Source: Prostheceraeus crozeri
Lineage: Eukaryota; Platyhelminthes; Polycladida; Euryleptidae
Length of the DNA: 64,000 nucleotides
Assembly: GCA_907163375.1 (NCBI GenBank)
Contig: CAJQUW010004404.1
Span: 260,501 to 324,500 of the forward strand
Direction: 5' to 3'
The position numbers and the translations under genes are program-made. Shown piece by piece: positions 1 to 11,589 of this stretch. Within the stretch, counting starts at the first letter, position 1; each line of letters opens with the position of its first letter. The notes under the pieces were generated by a model. The model was given only the letters and a program-made list of their open reading frames with translations. It made no database searches and was not told where the DNA came from.

Positions 1-628
1 GACTTAAATCATCAGGTGGTAAAAACTTGGAGTCGAAGCGATTCGTAGTTCAGACGCTAGAGAGGTCTACGAAGAAGAAGTCAGCAAGAGCACGCTATTC
101 ATACAACCGAACACAACGGCGGTAGAGATGTATTGTATCTAGAATTGTATCTAGTATTGTATCTAGAATGGATATGAATGAATCGCCGTCACTGGAAATG
201 TACATCGCCAATGTGTTGTCTGAGTAGCCGAATGACAATTAGGAGACAGTGAAATTTGTCAATAAACAGCGCCTTCCCAAATTATTTGCAAAACTATTGA
301 TAATGAAACACAAATGTCAAAAACTAGACCGTCCGTCGCTCAAAATTCATTTCGGTCTGCGTATTAGAGTTTGTTCATGACTATTTATCACCGCATGACT
401 TCGATCATGCATGATATACATAGAACAGTTGGTGTAGCATCAAGTCAAAATTACCTAAGTGGTCGTGAGCTCTAGTCCCATCAGCCTCATATCTGTGGCA
501 TGGTATATAATATTTTCATATTGTAAATTAACACAATATGTCTTAATTATTCTAGGATTGAGACAATCAGCACACAAGTATAGGTAACGGAAATTTTTTA
601 AAATTCATTGTGTGTGTTTGTGTTTCAG
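1..628. other. Intron part upstream of the first visible ABCC exon
   Basis: No exon or recognisable element seen. It ends in a pyrimidine-rich acceptor (tgtttgtgtttcag, AG at 627-628). The only structure noted is the short repeat at 131-167. Earlier exons of the transporter must lie outside the window. Confidence 0.6.
131..167. repeat. Three-copy short tandem repeat
   Basis: Three near-identical 11-13 bp units (core attgtatctag) in a row. Seen directly; no function inferred. Confidence 0.7.
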
Positions 629-961
629 CGCTTATATATTACTTCCGCTCGGCAGCTAAAGCGTATGGAATCAATTTCTAAATCCCCAGTCTATTCTCAT
701 TTTAGCGAGACACTTCAAGGGGTCTCGACAATTCGTGCATTCAACTGTGGTGATAAATTCATTGAAATGTCCAATGAATTGGTGGATGAAAACATAAACA
801 TGTTTTTCTTAGTCCAAACTTCAAACCGCTGGTTAACAGTGCGACTTGAGCAGATTGGGAATATTATCGTATTACTAGCATCGATTTTCGCAGTCGTTTC
901 TCGAAACAGCGGGAGTGTTGTTCCAGGACTGACTGGTCTCGCGGTAACGTATGCTCTTCAG
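629..961 (+). CDS. ABCC/MRP transporter exon: end of second transmembrane domain
   Basis: 111 codons, phase 0 on both sides, between acceptor ...gtttcag and donor |gtgagt (GT at 962-963). It reads RLYITSARQLKRMES, SPVYSHFSETLQGVSTIRAF, NRWLTVRLEQIGN and ends ...VTYALQ. This is the characteristic stretch of ABCC1-type multidrug-resistance proteins covering the cytoplasmic loop (coupling region) and the last membrane helices of TMD2. In this family the protein exports glutathione or other organic-anion conjugates across a membrane; which paralogue this is cannot be fixed from the C-terminal part. The next exon lies 19.9 kb downstream, because intron 962-20902 is packed with transposons. Confidence 0.93.
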
Positions 962-1458
962 GTGAGTAATTTTCAAATTTGTTAAACTATGTGATGTTTT
1001 TGATCTATTAACGATTTCCTACATTCTCACCCTGCATATCAAAACAGTGGCAGTTTCGGTTACATCGGCATGAATTATTTGCATCACATCTTCGTGTACG
1101 GGTGCGATTGCACCTGCAACTCTTACTGTCACTACTTAACGATTCAACCCAGCGTTTCTAAAAAAGGGGTCGGCGGCGGTTTGAAATAGGGCTGCGAGCA
1201 TGGCGTGGAATTGTAGAGGTCGCTACAAGTTACTTGTGATTTAACTGTACATGCATCTCATTTAGTGACAAGGAGATACTATGTATGCAGCAATGCGCCT
1301 CTACAACTTGGCTTATTCAATATCTAGCAAGACATTTAGTAGATATCTAGTGAGATATCTACTCTTCATGATGAACGCCGTACCTGTAGGCACACCAACA
1401 TCAGAGCGGATCGGAGACGCCCAAGTCAGAGCTAATCCCACGATGCTTTCTTCTCTTA

Positions 1459-1587
1459 AGGTCCATTCACACCAGACGCGGTGCGTCCTCACGCGTCCAG
1501 AATTTTCGTTCAGAGCCTTAATAAACCTATGGGACTGCTCACACAGAGACGCGCGGGACCGCGCTGCGTCCGGTTATCAATGGACCT
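1459..1587. mobile_element. Harbinger-type MITE (129 bp)
   Basis: Starts AGGTCCATTCACACC and ends with the inverted AATGGACCT. Inner positions also pair imperfectly (ACGCGGTGCG against the reverse of cgcgctgcgtcc). It is flanked by the 3-bp target duplication TTA at 1456-1458 and 1588-1590, which is the PIF/Harbinger hallmark. No coding capacity. Confidence 0.75.
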
Positions 1588-1949
1588 TTATGCGGCTTAT
1601 GTTGAGAGAACGCAGCAATTGGAGTCAATCGAAAATCAAAAGTTAGACTAACTGGAGCAGTTGAGTTGCTTGACTTGGCTCTCTTCACTTTCGAGTCATA
1701 CATCACATACAAACTATCAAAATGCACACCTAATTCATTAGCAAAAGTCTGAAGTTCCACTCACGAATTAATTGGTGATTCTACTTCTAATTTGGTCCGG
1801 CTTTCATTCAATTTTCCTAGAACATCCGTTTTTGCGAGAGAAATTTTTAAACAATCACAGTCCCATTTCCAAACATGGTACATCCTCCTTACTCAAGCAG
1901 AATAAAGTCTCTCTGAATTTGCACTGTTCCTTCAACATACTGTATCTTA

Positions 1950-4900
1950 CAGGGTTCCCGCGCGACAGGGAAACCTGGAAAACCTGGAAAAGACAGGGAA
2001 TTTTTTGCATGTGTGTGAATTACAGGGAATGTACAGGGAAAATGGATATTTTCTATTAAAACCTGGAAAATAAAGGGAATCTGTCGAAGCATGTAAGTAA
2101 TAGACTATAAGCTAGATATTGTATTTGAAGAACTTCCTTAGACATGAATTATCTTTATTCAATTGTTCTGTGCATTATTCATTCGAACAAAACCTAATCA
2201 GGTTGAATACTAGTAAAGAAGACAAAATAATTGTTTTATTGAAACATTGAGTTTTCAGATTTGTACCGAAACCTGTACTGAAGGTCAGTATTTCGCTGTC
2301 ATTTTGTTGCTGCTACTTTTTTTAAGAAGACTTCAGATGGACGATAAAACAAAGCTGACTACCATATGATCGACTGTTTACCAAAGAAAGAAATTGGCAT
2401 GCTAGTGAATATGTCAAAATATATTGTCTGTCATCGTATTTGACTTATTCAAACTCAGGCTTTAAGTGACTTAAACATCCTACATCAGTGGTTCCTAAAC
2501 ATCGGTCGAAATTGGGAAACGAGAAGATTATCTGAGAGATGACAATTGGTCTTAAGATACGTCGCCAGATCTCTTCAGATTCACTAAGCCTGAATGTGGG
2601 TCACACTGGGCGAGTTTCGCCACTGTCCTGTAACCTTCTAATTTTCCATATGAATGTGTCTTCTCGTTTTATATTTGTTGATTCTGTTTTTCTTCAAAAA
2701 TTGTGCCTTATAGATGAAGTCTGGTACATTGTTAGTTGTTTTTGTTTTACTTGATTGAAAATATACAAATGTTGATATTTTTTATTTGTAATTTTGTATG
2801 TAGGCTAATATGTATTTTGTGTTACATCTGATTGTGTTAATCAATATTCAGTTTTGAATATAGCATTTTATAAGATTATCTATTTTGCATTTCATTAATC
2901 TCATGTACACATCTCATGTCACTTTATGTCTCCACTCTCTAGTCATGATTTTTATGAGATATTGCTATGAACCTTAGATTTTTTTGTAAAAAAACTATTT
3001 TGGATAATGAATAGAAATGATAACAGACACGTAAACGTAATTTGTATCTCTCTTTAACATGATAAAACTGTTACGTTCTGATGTTTATCAAGTCATTTTA
3101 TGTTCTAGATAATAATGATGCCGATCATTCTTGTACGCCATAACGTGAGTTTTAACGGAGAAAATTTTCTTACAGATGTCATCACGAAGTGTGTTTAATG
3201 TCAGCTGGCTCTCGGAATGGGACTGGGTTGGCGAAATCGATGGGTCATGTTACGATGCATTTTGCAAGATATGCAAGAAGAAGTTTTCATTGAGTAATAT
3301 GGGACGAAGAGCGGTAATTAGCCACGAAAAATCAAAAGGACATCAAACCAGATTGCGTTGTAAAGATGAGACCAAGAAGGACGCTTTTTCTAGTTTTAAA
3401 GTTGTGACACGTGAACACTCATCGTCTGTTGATTTGTTTTCACTGCCGAACTCTCAAGATTCGGATTTGAAAGCATGCGATCCCTCATCAGTGGAAAAAG
3501 AGAATTCGGAAACACTATCCTTTGCCAGTATACCATCGACTTCCCGTCAGTTAAAAACCTCTCTGAAGTCTTTGACACATACGAGCGATGTCACTGATGG
3601 CGAATTGTTATGGGTGTTGAAATTAATAGCCTCTAATTACAGTCTCAACAGCTGCAGGGTATTGGAGATCTTTTCCAAAGAATTTTCAAGGACAGTAAGA
3701 TTGCAGAAGCTTTTTCAATGGGAAGTGATAAAGCATCATATCTTTTGGTGTACGGATTGGCGCCATTCTACAAAGAAACATTGGTCAAAGAATTCAATGA
3801 TAAGGTTGTGATCTGTTTTGACGAATCATTGAATCAAGTCGCTCAAAAGGCACAAATGGACTTTATCATCCGATTCTTCTGTGTTAAAGAAAATCGAGTT
3901 GAAACTAGGTATCTCACCTCTGTTTTTCTTGAGTCATGTACTGCTGAGAATCTTGTTCGACATTTTAAAGAAGGTGTCAAAGATATCAAGTCTGATAACA
4001 TTGTGCAAATATCGCTAGATGTTCCGAATGTAAATCATAAATTTTTACGACTGATGAAGGAGGAATTGTCGAGAAGTCTAGACAGTCCTCAACTGTTAGA
4101 CATCGGCTCTTGCAGCTTACATGTAATGCATGGCGCGTTCAAAACAGGGCATCAAGTGGCAGGATGGAATATCATCTCATTTCTCCGTTCAATCTATAAC
4201 TTATTCAAAGATTCCCCGTCGCGCAGGGCTGGCTTTACTAAATTGACTGGATGTGATGTTTTTCCGAGGAAATACTGCGCAGTGCGATGGGTTGAAAATG
4301 TTGCGGCTGTAAACCGGGCGATTCAGTTATTGCCTTTTCTTAAGCAGTATGTATCAAACATTGAAAAGAAACCTACTTCCAACTCTTTCTCTACTGTCGA
4401 AAAGGCAGTCACAGATCCCGTATTTCTGGCCAAACTCACATTTTTTGGTACCATCGCATCGCTTCTCGAACCGTTTTTAAGGAAATTCCAATCGGATGCA
4501 CCTCTCGCTCCCTTTCTTATGGAAGAAATTGAGTTGGTCATCAGAAAAATCATGGCGAAATGTGTGGATTCAAGCGTAATGGCTTGTGATATTGATGAGC
4601 CTCTGGATACCCGTTTAACAAAAGAAAAGATGCGCAAAGTGGAAGACATAGACATTGGTGTTGCTGCAGCAGCACTAATTGCAAAAGTGCCAGATGAGAA
4701 AATTAAACAGCAGTTTCTCACTGAATGTCGCTCATTTCTTACTGCCCTGATTTCAAAAATTCTACGACGAAGTCCATTGAAATACAAATTAACATCTTAC
4801 TTGTCCTCATTAAGTCCCACACAAATGGTCAATAATACTGAAGGATCAAAACAACACTTTAAACTTCTTGTTACTGAATTGTATGAAAAAATCAGTTGCC

Positions 4901-6101
4901 CCCATCTATCGCTGACAATGCTATTGATGAGTTTTCGATCTTCATATCAGCGCAACAAGCGAAGCTGAATAATTTCAGAGCCAAACACAATCGTTTGGAC
5001 ACATTCTTCGCAGAGGCTGTCGCGAGTGATGACCAATATAGGCATCTTTGGATCGTCATTAAAATGGCATTGATTTTATCGCACGGCAATGCTTCGGTGG
5101 AATCCGGGTTTAGTGTTAACAAACATTTTTTGATAGAAAATTTGCATGAACAATCATTGATTGCTCAACGGCTGGTGTATGACGGGGTCAAATCAAGTGG
5201 AGGCCCGAATGTTGTTGAGGTAACGAAAGAAATGCGTTCTCATGCAAAGCTCGCCAGAGGTCGTTACCGAGCGGCGATTGAAGCAAGGGCGACCAAAGAA
5301 AATGAAATTCGTATACGGAAGATGGCGGAGAAAAGAAAACGTGATCAGGTGAAGGTTCTGGAGGCGAAAAAACAAACTTGCGAAGGATACTGCTTCCGCG
5401 TTCAAGGCGCTAGATGAGCAAATACGGCTATTAACATAATTCTGCAAATAATCAATTTCGCAGGTTTCAAGACTATATTCTTTGTTCTGTATTAAAAATA
5501 CGAGTACTTCTGTCCATGTAATTACTCTATGTTTTCAAACACCTTACTTTTAATAGGTATTTTTCATATCTTTCTTTTTTAACTCTAAAGATATAAACGA
5601 TGAAATGGAGTTTTCTTGTATTTTATGCAAACATGTAAGATTTCATAATACGTGTGTAATACTCCCGGAAAGTTGAGTATTATTTACACATGAAATCACC
5701 TTGCAACTTATTTGTGTTTGACAACATAGAGTAATTACGGTAATTATTTTTGTTTGAACAGCAGATGGCTGACAAATTATTTTCGTTCATGTATGTAGCT
5801 TTCTCATATCATTGTTATATCATTTTATCCCCAATCAAATTTTCTTGTAATTAGATTATTATGTTTTTTGAAGTACATTGTTTATAATATACTGTTATAT
5901 ACTGAGTAATTCTGTTTTGATGTTAGTTTATAATATTGATTAACCAACTGATGCGAAGTCTCAAAATGATAAAGTTACCTATTGTAGCATCGTGGGGCAA
6001 TATGATAAATACATATATAGTAATTAAGACATGGAACTTGTCGAAGAGTGATCAGGGAAAACACAGGGAAAATTTTTTTCCGAAAAGGCGCGGGAACCCT
6101 G
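1950..6101 (+). mobile_element. hAT-like DNA transposon, 4.15 kb, autonomous type but decayed
   Basis: Perfect 14-bp terminal inverted repeats (CAGGGTTCCCGCGC at 1950-1963, its complement at 6088-6101). The direct repeat ATCTTA flanks it (1944-1949, 6102-6107). Subterminal zones on both sides repeat ACAGGGAA and CCTGGAAAA, probable transposase-binding sites. The interior carries one plus-strand gene (3176-5417) with a BED-like zinc finger and a hAT-type C-terminus. A 6-bp duplication is shorter than the usual 8 bp of hAT; some hAT groups use 5-6 bp. Confidence 0.85.
3176..5417 (+). pseudogene. hAT-like transposase with BED-type zinc finger, two frameshifts
   Basis: From ATG 3176 the N-terminus has a BED-like finger (FCKIC...H...KGHQTR). 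The middle has DDE/RNase H-like sequence (CFDESLNQVAQ, DIGSCSLHVMHGAFK). The C-terminus has the hAT dimerisation signature (LILSHGNASVESGFSVNK) followed by a basic coiled tail. The reading passes through three frames: one shift near 3655 (the downstream frame reads GIGDLFQRIFKDSK) and one at the C run near 4896-4902, where one C appears missing. Otherwise about 740 residues would be continuous, so decay is recent. It sits alone between the element's inverted repeats. Not host coding sequence. Confidence 0.85.
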
Positions 6102-7139
6102 ATCTTAGATTTTCTGCTTTATCTGTTTCTTTGAAATGTTCATACAACACTGTGACTCGTCAGCTTAAAATGAACTCGTCCAATGCCATTACACGACAAT
6201 TTTTCAGGCACCTGTCTTTCTGAATGCTGTTGAAGGCAAGCTCCTTAGGATCGTCCGTTTTCTTTGTACACTTGTATTCGCAGCATTATACCATTTTGAC
6301 GATTTTGTATGTGTACAGAAAACAAAAACAAGCGACTTCCTATGTTAGAGCGGGATTTCAGAGGGTCGAGTCTAGTTGAAAGGGTTGCCAATTTTCATTT
6401 ATGTAGTGATGTTCAGCATACTTCCCCTCTCCAGGACCTGGACGTCTGTCGGGTCGACGTTGATGGGTGTGGTCACGGTGGCATAGAAAAGGACCCCCAA
6501 AAACACGCTAGATCAGCTGAGAGGGGCACAGGTTGAAACCAATGTCAAATTGTTCCTTATGATCCCAGGAATCCGAGATCAGCAATGACAGGCATTTTTA
6601 GTGATGGGGGTCTCTGACAGACACACCAATGTCCGCCCCCAAATGTATAAGCTTTCAGCTAGGCTAGATCAAGTTGAAACCAATGCGTTAGAGGGGTTCA
6701 AGTTGAAACCAATGCCAAATCATTGGTCATGATCCACCTTGACAGGAATGGACAATGACAGATATTTTCGGTGGTGGTGGGGGGGGGGGTTCACACAGAC
6801 ACTCCAAATCTACTCCAAAAGTAAAACTATGGTGGGTAAACTCCACTGTCAATTCCATTGGTGTCAGATTAAGACTTCCACTGCAGCTTTCAATCATGGG
6901 ACATTCAGGACATCACTTTGACATCAAAATAGGAATATGTCTTGCTCAGATATATCTATTGACTTCTCAAAATTAGAAAGCTCCAAAAGTCTTTCAATAT
7001 ATGACTGAATGTAAAAATCGCGATCAGTAGCCAATAACAAAAGGTGAACTATATCAAAAAATACTCCAGATTATGTATCACAACTACCTGAACCGGTTTA
7101 TATCAACAAAATGCTGGCAATGTATTTCAAACAACGATA
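6102..7139. other. Intronic spacer with a diverged tandem duplication
   Basis: No gene. Around 6505-6640 and 6685-6815 two diverged copies of a ~175-bp unit are visible (shared words: gttgaaaccaatg, aatgacag, and the cacagacactccaa/cagacacaccaat pair), with a G10 run at 6780-6789. Confidence 0.45.
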
Positions 7140-7745
7140 ATTATATTTCAGATTTGTAGAATGAATGTATTCCAGAAAGTACAACTTGAATTAGAGCTAT
7201 GTAGAATTATCCATTTCAAACCTTGTTTCTTACCTTTCAGAAACGGGAAATGCTCTTTACTTGAATGTTAATCTATTTTCAAAAATATAATATGAGTTTC
7301 AGGAAGTAATTGTTGCATTTCAGAAAGGTAAAGTGAATCTCAGAGAGTGTCACTTCAATATCAGGTGATTGCATGATTTCGGAAATGTGACTTACATATT
7401 TCAGAGAGTGTAATTTGTAGTTCAGAATCGTGAGATGCATTTCAGAAATCACAATATATATTAAGAAAAGAGATTCAAATCACAAGATACTTTAAGGAAA
7501 GAGTTGCTTCAATTTCTGTCATTTAAAAAGAGTTTCAGAAAGCACTTCATGCATTTCAGAGCCGCAAAATGAGCTTCATAAAGTGTTGATTGTATTTCAG
7601 AAAATGTAATGTACGAGTATGTAACTAAGGAACATCAAATGTAATTGAGAAGCTGTAAGCTATATTTCAGATGTGTGAGATAACTTTCAGAGGATATCAG
7701 ATGCAATTCAGAGACGTTGAATGGATTTCATAATGTGTAAGTTAG
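7140..7745. repeat. Degenerate minisatellite with TTTCAGA core, ~30-bp period
   Basis: About twenty diverged units, each opening with atttcagaaagtg-like sequence (for example at 7314, 7401, 7439, 7552, 7594, 7664), spaced roughly 25-40 bp. Units differ by substitutions and small indels, so the array is old. Many units contain a TTTCAG splice-acceptor-like word. Confidence 0.65.
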
Positions 7746-8250
7746 ATTTTATACATTGGATGTTAATTTCAGGATATGTATTATTTATTGACATTATGTC
7801 TTCCTCGATCAATCCATCGAGGTATGTCATCATATGTTCTCGCGATTGCGGACCTGCAACTTGGGGCACTTGAAAAGCTGTCTTGACTTGAGCTTTCCCT
7901 TTTGTCCAGATTGCCTCGATGGGGTTGAATATTGGACTGCACGGCGCGAGTCGAGGAAGAGCGGTGCCATTTCCCTCGAACACAGCAACTAAACGGCTAT
8001 GACTCCAATAGACCTTGAATCCACTCGTTCACATTCTCCTATCTGAATGAGCCTCGTCTGGTATTTGTCATCACGACACCATTTGAAAAGTTGCCTCCAA
8101 TGAGGTGAATATTTGGCCCACGACTGGCAGGAAGCGTAACTACTGCACACTGACCCACTCTGGAACAACCAGTCTTCTGATGAAGAGGTTGAAGTTCGTC
8201 GTCTGGTCCACCCACACCACTTATCGTACTCAGTGTTGCCAGACCTGCAC
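7708..8250 (-). pseudogene. Tc1-like transposase, C-terminal part, decayed
   Basis: On the minus strand the 3' part reads TALPRLAPCSPIFNPIEAIW, the third catalytic block of Tc1/IS630-type DDE transposases, then a basic stretch and a tail ending near 7708. Upstream, in shifting frames, are LPASRGPNIHLIGG-like and FNLFIRRL-like pieces typical of one Tc1-like lineage. Several frameshifts and the loss of the N-terminal half are evident; upstream sequence stops abruptly around 8236. Confidence 0.65.
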
Positions 8251-8345
8251 AATTTTGCGCAATTGCGCAATAAAAATGATTTCACGCCCCTTCCTGCGCA
8301 ATTTTTTCGCACCTCATCTGCGCAATAAACTTATTGGATTAATTG
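8236..8345. other. Possible left end of a hAT-like element
   Basis: Begins CAGTGTTGCCAGACCTGCAC and then repeats GCGCAAT words (tgcgcaattgcgcaa, ctgcgcaattttt, ctgcgcaataaac), as subterminal transposase sites often do. It truncates the Tc1-like sequence on its left. I did not find a matching right end, so it is either truncated or its partner is too diverged. Confidence 0.35.
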
Positions 8346-8984
8346 TCTATTTAATCACCTGTTCGTGCAAATAAATGAAATAATTTGTCCAATTAATCCC
8401 TGAACAAAGTCCTTTTCGCGAAAGACCATCTGTTGTCAAAGGATATAAAGTCGCATCAAATTTCTGTCACACCATGATCGATTTCCCTGTTGAAAGGATC
8501 TCATGCCGCAATGTTTGAAGCCAAATGTAAGGAAAGAGAGGCAGTGAGGAAATTAAAAAAAAGAATAAGGCCGAAGAAAAATTGCGTGCTGAAATCTCGA
8601 TGGAGGAAAAGAGTGGTCTTGATCCTTAGAACCTTTTGTCAAAGGAAGAAGAGCTCCTTACCGAGAAAAATGCCCAGGATGCAAGAAGACAGTGAACTGA
8701 AGAACACATGAAATAGTGTAGTTCCACATGGTCGAAAAATGCTTCCCACTTCACCAGACATGAATATTTTTTCAAAACAACTGTTTCTGACGTATTTTGG
8801 GGCGCTGAGTCCATTTCTGGACACGGGGAACTTCGATCTCCAAGAGTTTTTCCTGTAGGCCGCTTTTTTTGTTTTTTTTGAAAAAAATGCCTTTTTTGAG
8901 ACGAGATGCACCCCTCAGTATTCAATAGTAAGTCAGTTAAGAATTGCTGCTTCATAGATTTGAAGTATATGTGCCCCCTAAATG
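8346..8984. other. Spacer, no recognised gene
   Basis: A plus-strand stretch at about 8510-8700 reads as a Lys/Glu-rich coiled coil in broken frames (KAEEKLRAEISMEEKSGLDP). It has no recognisable family and several stops. Confidence 0.35.
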
Positions 8985-9240
8985 GAAATAGGAGATTTTA
9001 GTGATGATATTTTACCCTAGCAACGGTTGCTAGGGGACCAACTTTTCCATGGCAACGCGAAAACTACCGTAGATACGAAGATCTAACCAAGTCCTACCCC
9101 CACTAAATCGATATCGGAGAATTCAATGATGATATTTTGGCCTAGCAACGGTAGCTAAGGGACCAACTTTCCATGACAACGGTTACCTGACCAACTTTTC
9201 CATAGCAACTCGGAAACTACTGTAGACGCGAGGATCTAGC
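8985..9240. repeat. Two-copy tandem repeat, ~123 bp unit
   Basis: Both copies carry gatgatattttRSCCTAGCAACGG, GGGACCAACTTT(T)CCATG, gAAACTAC(c/t)GTAGA and GAtCTA words, at about 8985-9107 and 9108-9240. The second copy has an extra internal repetition of the GACCAACTTTTCCAT segment. Confidence 0.6.
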
Positions 9241-9589
9241 GAAGTCTTACTACATTAAGCTAAGTCCTCACTACATTGATGCCATCAAATCGATATCGAA
9301 CCTTTCAGAATATTGCTTGTTTGTACATCATTAGAGGAAAAAGTGTGCGAGTTTCAATGAGAATTGAATTGAAAAAAATGTGCATTAGTGCATGAAACAA
9401 TAATAGCAATTCTTGAAACAGTAATCACAATATTGCACACTATATGCGGCCCAAAATTGATCGCTATGGCTAATAGAAATGACAGGTAGTAAATTGTCGA
9501 TAAAACTAAAAAGGTGTCTGCAGTCTTAATTTGCAGTCATAGATGTATAACGTCATCACCATCTCTAAAAAAGTAACAGCCTCATACAA

Positions 9590-10760
9590 AAGAGTGATAG
9601 TTTACAGTCATCCTCAGAGTCAGATAAAGCATCTTCCTGCGTAGTGTCTTCGTTGAGACACATGCTGTTTGAGCAGTCACATAGTTCATTGCATGAACTA
9701 TTCATTCGATGACAGCGGCATCGTCCAGTGCTACAGTTCGTCTTGCAACCACACTTTAGAACATCCATGATAAACTGAGGAGCGGGGGGAAGCGTTGTTA
9801 GTATCGGGTTGATATCCTCCTGGAAGCCGAAATTAGTCGGCTTCAGAGATTGTAAAGCGGGATGCAATGCTTCCTCCCAAATCATGGCTTGAGGCTGAGC
9901 CCGCTTGGTTGTGTTGCAGCTGCTTCCGTGGGTGGGGCAAGTGATTCAGCAGCGTTTTTCCTGAGTGGAAGCCATCGCCCCTCAGATATCGCTCCCTTAA
10001 AACCGTACACTGGCGCTATGAAGTCGCAAATGATGCTAAGGTTTTCCATCTGCAGCTCCTCCGCAAGCTGTATGTTCGATAGAGCACACAAGGTTTGCTC
10101 GTCGGCCTTCATGAATACGGACCATGCAATAATCTTTCCCTGCTTGTGGAAAGACCCCACCGTGTCGCATCCGGTGAGGGCATGGAAGCTGGTTATAACG
10201 TCCGATCGTTGTCTGACACTTTTCCGAATGGCCGCAATTGAATGTGTTCCTCCGGAGACGAAGCTTTGTTTTGCTGGGAATGCTGTTAAAGTGGCGAAAA
10301 AGTAGAACTAAGACGTCGATGTCAGGCGAGACAACAGTGGCATCCACGTCCTTCGGTAACCTAGAAAGATGAAGGACTATTTTCGTGTCTTCGTTCTTCT
10401 TGGCAGCAAACGAAGGCAGAGCCGTCTATTCCCTGAGAAGAAGTGATCTTGTCCTGCAAAGGGCATACACATTCAGTAGTCCACCTAATCCAGTGGAATC
10501 CATCGATGTAATGATTTACGCAAAGGCAGTCTTTGTTGACAGGATTCTGCTCATCGATGTTACAGCAGGAATTTTCGTTTCTGGTTGAATGTCCAAATCT
10601 CAACTTCCCTATCTCGACTTCCTTGTTCGATCTTTCAGTGATTGTCCGATGTCATACCTGTCAAACACCAGATGTGCCTCGTCATTTCATGCAGACTTCT
10701 TAGAGATGTGTTCCAGAAACAACTCTGATAATTCTCGAAAATTATTTGCTCTACCAACTG
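9590..10760 (-). pseudogene. PIN/FEN-like nuclease gene with CXC domain, broken copy
   Basis: Read 5' to 3' on the minus strand: EAHLVFDRYD..SLKDRTR (10626-10690), NEDTKIVLHL (~10385-10410), TVVSPDIDVLVLLF (~10300-10345), SFHALTGCDTVGSF (10155-10190), IWEEAL...PPAPQFIMDVL, then a cysteine-rich CXC block CGCKTNC...CRCHR...CNELCDC at 9655-9760. The order (I)DG / VFDRY / EADT / SPDTDV / H-A-TG-D recurs in a multicopy invertebrate gene family. The spaced acidic motifs resemble FEN1/PIN nucleases (EAEA, EDMD, GSDY); that fold assignment is my inference. The CXC block would bind DNA by analogy with tesmin/TSO1. Several frameshifts. The Harbinger element at 10772 interrupts its 5' side. Confidence 0.7.
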
Positions 10761-10973
10761 GAAACTGCTGTGGCCGGTTTCACAAAAGCGTGTTAGCCAA
10801 ACACGGTTTTAATTTATGTGGTTTTACGCTATCACTTGTTTCACGAAGCTTCTATCACGGTGATAATACTATCACTCAACTCTCTTAACACGCAACATTT
10901 ATACCTCGTAAGGAGTTATAAGAAGGTGGTTTGCATAGTTGTAACTGATTTGACAGTTCAACTCCGTGGCAGA

Positions 10974-11545
10974 ATGTCGCTCTATAGATATCAAATTCTT
11001 TATGGAAACCGAAGCATAAGACGAGAACGAGTTTTTCGTGATCGCAGCAATCCCTTAGACGCGTACTCTAACAAGGATTTGTATGATCGTTGTCGTTTTG
11101 ACAAAGATGGTCTCATCTATTTGGATGAACTTCTCGGCGAAAACCTGCGACATCCAACAAGAAGAAGTTGTGCTTTATCTTCACTACAACAAATATTCAT
11201 CGCGTTATGATTCCTATCATCTGGAGCATTTTACATCATCGACGGTGATGTCGTGAACGTCACTAAAGCAACAGTGAGCAGATGTGTTACGTCTGTGACA
11301 GACTCTAAGGCATAAAGTGAGTGAAGTCATACAGTTCTCTACAACCTCCGACGAAATCCAAAGAGCCAAAGAAGGATTCTCCGGACTGCAGTATGGCTTT
11401 TCCAGGCATCGAAGGAGCTATTGACTGCACCCAAGGAAAATGAGTTTGCTTTTGTTAATCGAAAGAATGTACACTCGATCAACGTACAGGCCATTTGTAC
11501 TGCTGACAGAAAGTTCACGAATGTAGTATTAATCCATTCCTGACA
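10974..11545 (+). pseudogene. Harbinger (HARBI1-like) transposase, broken
   Basis: From ATG 10974: VFRDRSNPLDAYSNKDLYDR, RFDKDGLIYLDELL, HPTRRSCALSSLQQIFIAL. This is the helix-turn-helix region of HARBI1-like transposases. A TGA replaces the expected Arg codon at 11208-11210. Beyond it the homology continues (SSGAFYIIDGDVVNVTKATV, GFPGIEGAIDC with the first catalytic Asp, EFAFVNRKNVHSINVQAICT) with further shifts. The last two catalytic residues are absent: sequence after about 11545 is already the tail of the opposing gene. Confidence 0.8.
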
Positions 11546-11589
11546 AAAATGCACAAGAGCAACAAATACAGCTACATCTCTTCAATCAG

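Noticed and set aside
1281-1646. 121-codon plus-strand open frame
   Set aside because: It runs through a Harbinger MITE and shows no family resemblance; chance reading.
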